The notes below the pieces were generated by a model. That model was not told where the DNA came from. It saw only the letters and a program-made list of their open reading frames with translations, and searched no databases. From Flavobacteriales bacterium UBA2040 (lineage in GTDB: Bacteria; Bacteroidota; Bacteroidia; Flavobacteriales_D; Crocinitomicaceae), in assembly GCA_002332715.1 (NCBI GenBank), contig DDBE01000082.1:1-23620 (forward strand): a stretch of DNA of 23,620 nucleotides, written 5' to 3'. This document shows, piece after piece, positions 15,485-22,938 of the stretch (position 1 is its first letter; each line of letters opens with the position of its first letter). The position numbers and the translations under genes are program-made.

Positions 15485-16021
15485 TTAGAGTCTGTATTTT
15501 TTGAAAAACGCGTCCCAATCCCAAAGGAAAAGCTCCGTAATTTCATTGAAACGTTGCAAAAACATTGGATTCGGCGCTTTTAGATCTCTGAAGTATTCGT
15601 CTTGGTATTGAGCCAATTCATATTTCGAAAATATCGCTTTGGACATACCGTACACGACATTCTTCGATGGAAAATTAACGTGATTGACAAATTTCTGGTA
15701 TTCACACAAAATAGGAGCGAACTCGGCGGGTGTCTTATCAAAGATGGTCGCCAATTTTTTAATGACCAATTTTTGTAATTCAGCAGCCGGGTCAACATCT
15801 AGTACATTTTCAGCTAGTGTCATATTGGCGCCAAAAACAATCAAAATTAAATGATCCATTTCGAAGTTGTCAATCTTGGGCTGGGATGTGAAAGCTAGAT
15901 CGTCTTTGATCAAATTCACTATTTCGTCATAGCTATTGTCAACTGAATCCAACAACATGTTTACAAACAAGTTAGAGAGTTGATCTTGGTTGATTCGTCG
16001 TTTTAGTATGGTGTTTAGCAT
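15485..16021 (-). CDS. Uncharacterised 178-residue protein upstream of rimO
   Basis: A predicted soluble, mostly alpha-helical cytosolic protein with no signal peptide or membrane helix. Its features are a start MLNTILKRRINQDQLSNLFV, an acidic helix region with YDEIVNLIKDDLAF, a hydrophobic core helix DHLILIVFGANMTLAENVLD, and an aromatic C-terminus reading FLWDWDAFFKKYRL. The even mix of charged and hydrophobic residues and a good -7 promoter element support a real gene. I do not recognise a family. It is followed after 112 bp by rimO on the same strand, so the two may be co-transcribed, but nothing shows a functional link. The name should stay hypothetical. Confidence 0.72.
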   Translation of the reverse strand: MLNTILKRRINQDQLSNLFVNMLLDSVDNSYDEIVNLIKDDLAFTSQPKIDNFEMDHLILIVFGANMTLAENVLDVDPAAELQKLVIKKLATIFDKTPAEFAPILCEYQKFVNHVNFPSKNVVYGMSKAIFSKYELAQYQDEYFRDLKAPNPMFLQRFNEITELFLWDWDAFFKKYRL

Positions 16022-16041
16022 ATCGAAAATTGAGCGTCAAA

Positions 16042-16049
16042 CAAAGATA
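16042..16049 (-). promoter_or_regulatory. Candidate -7 element for the 178-residue gene (TATCTTTG)
   Basis: On the minus strand TATCTTTG matches TAnnTTTG exactly and lies 20 bp before the ATG at 16021, giving a leader of about 14 bases. Spacing is like that of the elongation factor P element, which strengthens both calls. No clear -33 element. Confidence 0.5.
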
Positions 16050-16304
16050 CTACATGATGGGAGTCGTTTCCCTCAGATAGCATTCTCTTTATCAACGTAG
16101 TTTTCAACATAAAAAATCATGGATATTAACATAACCGAATAAAGCCTGAGCTTATTCTATTCCTTCAAAGAAGTTATCAACTAATAAAATAACTTTTAAT
16201 GGGCCCTCAGACGCCCCCTCTTGAATAGAGAGTCCCGCCATCTTCATTAATCTTCGCTTTGTTATTTTCGTTTTTTTTAACGTTTAATTCTCCCCGTCAA
16301 TGTT

Positions 16305-16312
16305 TACTTTTG
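16305..16312 (+). promoter_or_regulatory. Candidate -7 element for the RND efflux operon (TACTTTTG)
   Basis: TACTTTTG matches TAnnTTTG exactly and ends 19 bp before the ATG of the adaptor gene at 16332, the same spacing seen for elongation factor P and the 178-residue gene. A TTTG at 16258-16261 is too far upstream to be its -33 element. Confidence 0.5.
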
Positions 16313-16331
16313 TGGCTCGAAAAAAACCTCA

Positions 16332-17450
16332 ATGAAACGTAATCAAATTATCATTCTTGGCTCTCTTTTAGTCATTTTTGCAATTATATTCTTCGTAATT
16401 GCAGCTAAGAAGAAACCTGCGGAAAAGGCGAAAAAAGAAGAAGCTACTGCTGTTTATGTTCCGATTCGGATAGTTAAAAACGAAGAAAAAGAATTACAGA
16501 TTATCTCATATGGACAAGTAACTCCAATGTCTGAAATTGATGTGGCTGTTGAGGTTCAAGGGAAATTGGAAAAGGGTCAAATCCTAATGAAACCAGGTGT
16601 TAATTTTAGCAAAGGACAGATACTTTACAAAGTAAATAATGATGAAGCGTTCTATTCCCTTAGCGCTAGAAAAACCCAATTATCTAATTTAGTTGTTTCG
16701 GCTATGCCAGATATTGAACTTGATTTTCCTTCGGAATTGACCAAATGGTTAAAGTTCAATGAGTCTATTCAAGCATCGAAAATGCTTCCCAATTTGCCTT
16801 CAATAAATTCTACGAAGGAAAAAATGTTCATTACTTCCCGAGGAGTTCTCGCAGAATATTATACCATCCGAAGTCAGGAAGCGAGAATGGAAAAATATAT
16901 TTACGTGGCACCATTTTCTGGAACTGTTTTAGAAACGTATGCCGAACCAGGAGCAATAGCGAATCCAGGTAATAGATTGGCACGGATTGCCAAAACAAAT
17001 GATTTTGAAATTAAAGTTCCGATTTCGATTGAAAACATTGCCAATTATCAAAAAACAGGAAGTGTCGTTTTCAATAATTCCGATGGATTGATGGTTGGGA
17101 CGGGGACGATAAACCGTATCTCAGATGTAATCAATCAGCAAACTCAATCGATTGATGTGTATTACAACATTCGCCCAGTTTCTGGGTACAAAATCTACAA
17201 TGGATTATTTTTGAATGCTGCCATCAATCAAAAAAGTATTTCAAAAAGTATTACTGTGCCGAGATTGGCAGTAATAGACAATAAGGTAAATATCCTTGAA
17301 AACAGGAAAGTCCTTTCACAGAGCATTACGATCGTCGGAACGAAACCTGATTCGGTCTGCATCTCAGGATTAAAGGATGGCCAAAATGTGATTCTTGACA
17401 AGATAGAAGTCGACAAAAAAGGGAAAACATTTAAAGGAATAATTCGATAG
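16332..17450 (+). CDS. RND efflux periplasmic adaptor (membrane fusion protein)
   Basis: A 372-residue HlyD/AcrA-type adaptor that bridges the inner-membrane pump and the outer-membrane channel in the periplasm. An N-terminal membrane anchor (about residues 5-24) is followed by a Lys/Ala/Glu linker. The first half of the lipoyl domain reads YGQVTPMSEIDVAVEVQGKL with PGVNFSKGQILYKVNNDEAF, and the second half is YVAPFSGTVLETYAEPGAIA then NPGNRLARIA. Between them is a helical insertion of about 90 residues serving as the hairpin. A beta-barrel segment (FEIKVPISIENIANY) and a membrane-proximal domain (ITVPRLAVIDNKVNILENRK and ISGLKDGQNVIL) follow. The basic, non-lipobox N-terminus suggests anchoring by the helix, not by lipid. 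It is the first gene of the operon, 2 bp before the permease gene. Substrate is unknown. Confidence 0.92.
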   Translation: MKRNQIIILGSLLVIFAIIFFVIAAKKKPAEKAKKEEATAVYVPIRIVKNEEKELQIISYGQVTPMSEIDVAVEVQGKLEKGQILMKPGVNFSKGQILYKVNNDEAFYSLSARKTQLSNLVVSAMPDIELDFPSELTKWLKFNESIQASKMLPNLPSINSTKEKMFITSRGVLAEYYTIRSQEARMEKYIYVAPFSGTVLETYAEPGAIANPGNRLARIAKTNDFEIKVPISIENIANYQKTGSVVFNNSDGLMVGTGTINRISDVINQQTQSIDVYYNIRPVSGYKIYNGLFLNAAINQKSISKSITVPRLAVIDNKVNILENRKVLSQSITIVGTKPDSVCISGLKDGQNVILDKIEVDKKGKTFKGIIR

Positions 17451-17452
17451 AT

Positions 17453-20400
17453 ATGCGGAAATTCATCAATTTCTTTCTTGTTCATCCCATTTGGGGAAAC
17501 GCATTTATTGTGTTGGTTCTCATTTTTGGAATCTTCTCAATTGTGTTTATGAGAAAGTCCTTTTTTCCTGAATTGGACCCGAAAACGATCAACATTAATG
17601 TATTCTATTCCGGTGCGTCTCCATCGGAAATGGAAGAAGGAGTTACCATAAAAATTGAGCAAGCTGTAAAAGGCCTCGATGGTATAGACGAAATAAATTC
17701 AACTTCAGCGGAAAACACCGCCAACGTTTCAATTAAAGCATTTCAAGACACCGACATTGAAGAATTGTTGTCAGAAGTAGAAAACACTGTCAATTCCATA
17801 AGTAGTTTTCCGCAAGGATCTGAACGTCCCATTATCACACGAATAAAATCAGGCGGAATGGGAAGCACCGCTGCATTTATTGGAATTGCTGCAAAGAATG
17901 AGAATGCACGTGCAAACGAATTAACAGATTTAGCCTCGAAAGTCGAACGCGACCTTCTCAATACAAAAGAAATTACAGAAATTCGGAAAAATGGTTTTCC
18001 TGAGAAAGAAATTGCCGTCAATGTAAGAGAGAATGATCTTTTGCGGTATGGAATGTCGATTCAGGAAGTTAGCACGGCCATCGCTTCCAAGAACTTGGAT
18101 TTAACGGCTGGACTAATTCGAGGTGGAGTTCAAGAAATGAGTATTCGTTCGAATAATCGAGGTACGACAGTGGAGGAAATCGACGAAATTATTATTCGAA
18201 CGACACCTACGGGTGAAAAAATTGTGGTTGGCGACATCGCTGATGTTCAAATCGGTTATAGTGAAAATTCACAGCAGTCCGAATACAATGGAAAACCTTC
18301 GGTCTCGTTTCAAATTGAAAAAACACCGCTTCAAGATATTTCAAAAATAACTAGTGAACTACACAAATACAAAGAGAAATTCAACAAAGAAAACCCGAAT
18401 CATGAGTTCGTTATTTTGTTCGAATTCAATGAAATGCTTAACCAGCGTATCGATTTACTCACAGGAAATGGATTGATGGGGTTGATTTTGGTTTTGATTT
18501 TTCTCGGCCTCTTTTTAAATATTAAACTATCAGCTTGGGTAGCCTTTGGAATTCCTTTTTCCTTTTTAGGCATGTTCATCATTGGTTCCATTTATGGCAT
18601 GTCCATAAATATGATTTCTCTTTTTGGAATGATCTTGGTTGTCGGGATTCTAGTCGATGATGGAATTGTAATTGCCGAAAATATTTATTCTCACTTTGAA
18701 AGAGGGAAAACAGCAAAACAAGCTGCACTCGATGGAACGATGGAAGTTTTGCCTTCTGTATTCTCCTCTATTTTGACCACAATGGTTGCTTTTTCTGTTC
18801 TTTTATATGTCGAAGGATTGGAAATAATGCGCGAAATGGCCTTCGTTGTTTTGGCTTGTTTGGCCTTTAGTTTGATTGAAGCGTTTATCATTTTACCCGC
18901 CCATCTAGGACACAAAACCATTCTCTCCGAGCCAAAAGAACCCAAATATTCCGTCAGAACAGGATTGATTTTATTCGCCGTTGCCATATTCGTTATTTGG
19001 TTAGGCAGCTACTTAATTTCTTTGGTTGATTTAAGCTTTTTGACGTTATTATTTCCGTTCGGTCTATTTGCTGTGGGTGGCTATTTATTTATGCAAGGGT
19101 TTTCTAATTCTCCATTAGAAAAAATAGTCCGTGGAAATGCAGACAAAGGCATAAAGTATGTTCGTGATAATTTTTTCAAAACAGCCGTAGAAACTTTCGT
19201 AGGAAAGAATTTCAAAATGTACAATCTGACTTTTTTCGTTCCATTGTTGATCACCTTTATTACAATTGGCATGATGGTAACCAAAACAATTGGGTTCACC
19301 TTTTTCCCAGATATTCCTCCAGATTTTTTCAATGTTGAAGCAGCGTACAAACCGGGTGATAATATTGAGAAAACTGAAAAATTCATTGAAGTTGCCAGCC
19401 AGATACTCAAAGAAGAAAACGAAAGAATTATCAAGGAAAAAGGCGACTCTCTTGTTCGATATTCTACTTCTAACATAGGTTTTACTTCCAATTTGGGACA
19501 AGTCGGGAACCACACTGGATCGTTGATGGTGTTCTTAGACAATGAAGGCTCCAGTACACGTGCCGATACATTAATGGCTCGGGTGAACCGAAGAATAAAT
19601 GCCACCGAGGAAGGAAAATTAGCGCAAAACATCAACGTTGGAGGGTTCAATCGTTTCGGGAAAGAAATCGAAATGGGGTTGACCTCATCGGATGAAAAAG
19701 CTTTGCTCGAAGCGAAGGAATTGTTTAAAAATGAATTGAAAGCAATTCCGGGTGTTTTTAACGTGAAAGACAATATGCCACCAGGTCGTTTTGAAGTGTA
19801 TTTGAATATGCGCCCTCAAGCTGAGATTTATGGAATTACCAAAAATGAAGTTTTAACTCAAATTCGTCAAGGGTTTTTCGGATCGGAAGCTCAACGTGTA
19901 ATTATTGGAACAGATGAAGTAAAAGTATGGGTTCGATTCCCGAAAGAAGATCGAAATAGTCTTTCTGATTTGGAAAACATGCGCATCCGTTCGGCTCAAG
20001 GACTGGTCATTCCATTGAAAGAATTGTGTGATTTTGATTTGGGTAGAGCGCCTGAAAGTTTGAAACGTCGCAATGGTCAGCGTATTATCAAGGTGGATGC
20101 AGAATGCATCGACCCGGATAAGGTGGCCGAAATCAATGCCGATATTCGAGAAAAAACGGTTAAAAAAGTAACCCAAGTATTCCCTCAAATTCAAACCGTG
20201 TCTTTAGGTCAATTTGAACGAAGTCAGAAAACAGGTAGTTCCATGATGTATGTAGCGATTGTTGCCTTGGTTATAATGTTTATCGTTATTTCTCTGCATT
20301 TCAACAATGTTCGACAGTCGTTTTTGATCATGCTCGTAATTCCAGCTGGAATTGCAGGTGCTATGCTCGGTCATGGATTAATTGGAATTCCGGTATCCAT

Positions 20401-20818
20401 TCTTTCCGTGTTTGGTATGATTGCCTTAACGGGAGTTTTGGTCAACGATGCGATCGTCTTTTTAGATCGTTACAATGCCCTTTTACTCGAAGGTTATACT
20501 GTGCGGAAGGCAGCCCTCGAGGCAGCTAGTTCTCGTTTCAGACCTATACTTTTAACGTCTGTGACAACAGTCGCTGGTCTTTTACCCATGATAGCCGAAA
20601 CCAGTATGCAAGCTCAATTTTTAATTCCAATGGCTTCGTCTATTGCCTTCGGTGTCTTGTTTGGAACCATATTTATTTTGTTTTTCTATCCTTCGGCGAT
20701 TATGTTCTGGAATAGATTTGGGAAAACCAGAACAAGAATTTGGACGGGCGAAAAAGTTACGCGTTTGGATGTAGAACCAGTTATTAAATTTCAAAGAAAA
20801 AAGAATGAAATTCATTAA
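17453..20818 (+). CDS. RND efflux permease (AcrB/HAE1 superfamily)
   Basis: A 1121-residue proton-driven inner-membrane pump. N-terminal helix about 11-33, then the pore/docking domain with YSGASPSEMEEGVTIKIEQA. Helices TM2-TM6 fall between about 338 and 481; the proton-relay pair is Asp402-Asp403 in VVGILVDDGIVIAEN, matching AcrB Asp407/Asp408. The second half starts with a helix at about 592-610 and has TM8-TM12 from about 931. In the TM10 motif, GVLVNDAIVFLD has Asn998 where AcrB has Lys940, as in the 'VND' RND subgroups. It is about 70-90 residues longer than AcrB: residues about 503-524 and 527-548 look like two extra membrane helices between TM6 and TM7. Substrate class cannot be inferred. 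The stop overlaps the TolC-like gene by 14 bp. Confidence 0.93.
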   Translation: MRKFINFFLVHPIWGNAFIVLVLIFGIFSIVFMRKSFFPELDPKTININVFYSGASPSEMEEGVTIKIEQAVKGLDGIDEINSTSAENTANVSIKAFQDTDIEELLSEVENTVNSISSFPQGSERPIITRIKSGGMGSTAAFIGIAAKNENARANELTDLASKVERDLLNTKEITEIRKNGFPEKEIAVNVRENDLLRYGMSIQEVSTAIASKNLDLTAGLIRGGVQEMSIRSNNRGTTVEEIDEIIIRTTPTGEKIVVGDIADVQIGYSENSQQSEYNGKPSVSFQIEKTPLQDISKITSELHKYKEKFNKENPNHEFVILFEFNEMLNQRIDLLTGNGLMGLILVLIFLGLFLNIKLSAWVAFGIPFSFLGMFIIGSIYGMSINMISLFGMILVVGILVDDGIVIAENIYSHFERGKTAKQAALDGTMEVLPSVFSSILTTMVAFSVLLYVEGLEIMREMAFVVLACLAFSLIEAFIILPAHLGHKTILSEPKEPKYSVRTGLILFAVAIFVIWLGSYLISLVDLSFLTLLFPFGLFAVGGYLFMQGFSNSPLEKIVRGNADKGIKYVRDNFFKTAVETFVGKNFKMYNLTFFVPLLITFITIGMMVTKTIGFTFFPDIPPDFFNVEAAYKPGDNIEKTEKFIEVASQILKEENERIIKEKGDSLVRYSTSNIGFTSNLGQVGNHTGSLMVFLDNEGSSTRADTLMARVNRRINATEEGKLAQNINVGGFNRFGKEIEMGLTSSDEKALLEAKELFKNELKAIPGVFNVKDNMPPGRFEVYLNMRPQAEIYGITKNEVLTQIRQGFFGSEAQRVIIGTDEVKVWVRFPKEDRNSLSDLENMRIRSAQGLVIPLKELCDFDLGRAPESLKRRNGQRIIKVDAECIDPDKVAEINADIREKTVKKVTQVFPQIQTVSLGQFERSQKTGSSMMYVAIVALVIMFIVISLHFNNVRQSFLIMLVIPAGIAGAMLGHGLIGIPVSILSVFGMIALTGVLVNDAIVFLDRYNALLLEGYTVRKAALEAASSRFRPILLTSVTTVAGLLPMIAETSMQAQFLIPMASSIAFGVLFGTIFILFFYPSAIMFWNRFGKTRTRIWTGEKVTRLDVEPVIKFQRKKNEIH

Positions 20819-22154
20819 AAAAATAGTCGCAAGTTCTTTTTTCTGTGTTTTGTTTTCGGCAAGTTCGTTTGGACAGCTTACGGCTCAACAAGCCGTATTT
20901 GAAGCTTTGAAAAACAACTACGACATTCTCATTAGCGAAAAGCAAGAAGAGATAGCCGAGATGAACAATTCATGGAGCGAGTCTGGACTTTTTCCTACCG
21001 TCACTTTACAGATTGGACAAAACAACGCCATCCAAGATAACACGAATAACCCATTTACCTTCACACCGGGAGTTATTCTTAACCAAGGATTCAATCCTAG
21101 TTTGGTGGCCAATATGAATTTGTTTAGCGGTTGGCAGGTGAAAATGAGTAAACAAAGATTGGAACAACTCGAAGCACAATCGAAAGGAAATACGGCAGTT
21201 GTCGTTGAAGCTCTGACTCAAGATGTACTGAAAACCTATTATTCTGCATTGCTTCAGAAGGAGCGGCAGAACTTGTTTGAAAATGTACTTGAGTTTTCAT
21301 CTAAACGATTGCAATATGCTGAAATAAAAAACAAGTATAGCACAACAAATTCTTTGGAATTACTTCAATTGAAAAATCAACATTTGACGGATAGCACAAA
21401 CTATATTCTTCAGAAACTGAATTATGAAAACTCGGTAAGAAATCTGGTTTTACTCATGAACAATAGTGAAGACACAACCTTAAACACCTTGCCTGAACTA
21501 ACGGATAATTTAGATTTAGATTTAAACCTCATCGATGAATCCAAGGCTTTGTCGGAGGTAATGGAGAACAACGAGAACTTGAAAAATCAATATTTGAGTC
21601 TCGAACTTTCTGAAACGGCAATTGAATTTCAAAAGAGCTTTCTGTATCCGACTTTGAATTTACAATTGGCCGCTTCCCCCAACTATGGCCGATTTCAGCA
21701 GTTGAGCGGTGGCAATCCAAATCAACCCAGCAGTTTGAGCACGCAAACACTCGTTTATACAGGAAATTTCACTTTACGATATAATCTTTACAACAATTGG
21801 AAATCGAAAAGAGCGGTTGAAGTAGCTCGAATTCAAAAAGATATTACCTCGTTGAATATTGATAAAATGAAGAACACTTTAAGTGCTTCTCTTCAGAATT
21901 TGTTGAATTTATATGCGCTTCGATCTCAATTGGTTAATGTTTCCCGCGAGAATTTGACCTACGCAACCGAGGCATTTGCTTTGGCGCAAAAAAGATTCGA
22001 TTTGGGTAGTATTAATTCCATCGACCTCATCGTTTTTCAAAACAGTTATGAGTCGACACTTTTGCAACACTACGAAAACCTGTACAATCGAATTGATACC
22101 TATTTGGAGATTTATAAGATGACAGGGAAACTGGGGTTGACCTATGCCGAATAA
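20805..22154 (+). CDS. TolC-family outer-membrane efflux protein
   Basis: A 449-residue channel protein completing the tripartite pump. It has a Sec signal peptide (1 to about 23, ending SASSFGQ), then two homologous outer-membrane efflux repeats of long helices and short strands. The first starts LTAQQAVFEALKNNYDILIS and contains the strand motif PSLVANMNLFSGWQ; the second has YPTLNLQLAASPNYGRF, FTLRYNLYNNWKSKRAVE and the typical end LAQKRFDLGSINSIDLIVFQ. The 'A..N..I' opening, 'F..G.....' strand turns and 'RF..G..N..D' motif are family hallmarks. No lipobox is present, so it is not an acylated OprM-type protein. Its start lies 14 bp inside the permease gene, pointing to translational coupling. 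No hairpin terminator is evident in the 61 bp after its stop. Confidence 0.93.
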   Translation: MKFIKKIVASSFFCVLFSASSFGQLTAQQAVFEALKNNYDILISEKQEEIAEMNNSWSESGLFPTVTLQIGQNNAIQDNTNNPFTFTPGVILNQGFNPSLVANMNLFSGWQVKMSKQRLEQLEAQSKGNTAVVVEALTQDVLKTYYSALLQKERQNLFENVLEFSSKRLQYAEIKNKYSTTNSLELLQLKNQHLTDSTNYILQKLNYENSVRNLVLLMNNSEDTTLNTLPELTDNLDLDLNLIDESKALSEVMENNENLKNQYLSLELSETAIEFQKSFLYPTLNLQLAASPNYGRFQQLSGGNPNQPSSLSTQTLVYTGNFTLRYNLYNNWKSKRAVEVARIQKDITSLNIDKMKNTLSASLQNLLNLYALRSQLVNVSRENLTYATEAFALAQKRFDLGSINSIDLIVFQNSYESTLLQHYENLYNRIDTYLEIYKMTGKLGLTYAE

Positions 22155-22215
22155 TGGATATTCGATATTAGACCAAAAGCATTGGTAATCCTAATTTATC
22201 ATTGACAATTATTAA

Positions 22216-22815
22216 TTAGTACTTGTGTTTTCCGACTGTCCAACCATCTGAAGTCAATAATTGCTCACCACTTTCCGCGGCAGGTACCTCCAATTGTGTT
22301 CCCATAGAATCGTTCCAACGATTGAGATAACCGAATAAGGCAACAACACCAAGTATTTCAACGATTTCTCCTTCATTCCAATGTTCTCGCATTCTTTCTG
22401 CTATCGCATCATCCACACCATTTGGAATTTGTGATGCCGCCAAAGAAAAATCTAAGGCTGCTCGTTCTGCTTCGGAAAAGGCATCATGGGTTCGGTATGA
22501 CCAAATGTTCTCAATCTGTGCACGATCTGCTTCGTAACGTTCGGCAGCGCGAATAGTATGTGCTTGACAATATCGACAACCAGCAGCATGACTACTAATG
22601 TAACCAATCAATCGTTTTAAACCACTTGTAACTCGACCATGATTCTCCATCACGGCTTTGTTCATTTCGATAAAAGCATACGCAATTCGCGGACGATGAT
22701 GCATTGTTTTTACGCTGTTCGGACAGAACCCGAGGGTTTCATTATAGAATAACACCAAGTCATTCAAGTCCTTATCATTTTCGTCACTTTTGGGGTGAAC
22801 TAGTGGTCGTTTCAT
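22216..22815 (-). CDS. Carboxymuconolactone decarboxylase family (AhpD-like) protein
   Basis: A 199-residue all-helical protein from ATG 22815; the frame stays open to an ATG at 22887, but those 24 extra residues cross the likely promoter and are unlike the family. The key motif is GCRYCQAHTIRAAE with Cys80, Cys83 and His86, the CxxCxxxH redox centre of AhpD-like alkylhydroperoxidases. It is preceded by LIGYISSHAAG and followed by EAERAALDFSLAASQIPNGV, then EIVEILGVVALFGYLNRWND, which is typical of the family. Such proteins reduce peroxides through a dithiol or act as related oxidoreductases; the partner is not seen here. It stands alone between the efflux operon and the LamG gene. A 16-bp palindrome lies about 50-65 bp upstream and may be an operator. 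Confidence 0.87.
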   Translation of the reverse strand: MKRPLVHPKSDENDKDLNDLVLFYNETLGFCPNSVKTMHHRPRIAYAFIEMNKAVMENHGRVTSGLKRLIGYISSHAAGCRYCQAHTIRAAERYEADRAQIENIWSYRTHDAFSEAERAALDFSLAASQIPNGVDDAIAERMREHWNEGEIVEILGVVALFGYLNRWNDSMGTQLEVPAAESGEQLLTSDGWTVGKHKY

Positions 22816-22864
22816 TATAGATTGTATATTTATTATAAGCGAATGTACAAGATAGTTAAACTTA

Positions 22865-22880
22865 GAACAATGAATTGTTC
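22865..22880. promoter_or_regulatory. 16-bp palindrome upstream of the AhpD-like gene
   Basis: GAACAATGAATTGTTC is a perfect 7-bp inverted repeat with a 2-bp centre. It lies 50-65 bp before the chosen ATG (22815) on the minus strand, in the expected promoter zone, and no T tract follows it, so it is not a terminator. The size and symmetry suit a dimeric helix-turn-helix regulator. The regulator is not in the window. Confidence 0.45.
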
Positions 22881-22885
22881 TATTC

Positions 22886-22914
22886 AAAAAAAAGAGGAGA
22901 TTTTCATCTCCTCT
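22886..22914 (-). terminator. Rho-independent terminator of the LamG/T9SS gene
   Basis: AGAGGAGAT (22893-22901) pairs with ATCTCCTCT (22906-22914) around a 4-base loop. On the minus strand it is followed by a run of seven T. It lies 24 bp after the stop of the gene at 22939, separating it from the AhpD-like gene downstream. Confidence 0.88.
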
Positions 22915-22938
22915 CTAATTAATCATATTTAGAATCAA

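Larger units (their letters stand above)
16022..16331. other. Divergent intergenic region before the RND operon
   Basis: This 310-bp gap separates two divergent genes and holds no reading frame of note. It contains a -7 element at each end (minus strand 16042-16049, plus strand 16305-16312). An AAGTTAT / ATAACTT inverted repeat (16171-16177 and 16189-16195, 11-base loop) lies roughly midway, and a GC-richer patch GGGCCCTCAGACGCCCCC is at 16201-16218. No regulator gene adjoins the efflux operon, so any control would be by a distant factor; the inverted repeat is a candidate site only. Confidence 0.4.

Noticed and set aside
15442..15487. AGAAGTGT/ACACTTCT hairpin with a T run as a terminator
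   Set aside because: The T run is on the plus side but all nearby genes are on the minus strand, and the loop is 20 bases.
15373..15546. The extended N-terminus of RimO
   Set aside because: It is translated from the purine-rich repeat and overlaps the end of the upstream gene; the family N-terminus (VNVVTLGCSKN) starts just after ATG 15372.
19081..19773. A 230-codon open frame on the minus strand inside the RND permease gene
   Set aside because: Fully antisense to the conserved pump sequence; the Ser/Leu/Phe-rich product is typical of an opposite-strand shadow of Lys/Glu-rich coding DNA.
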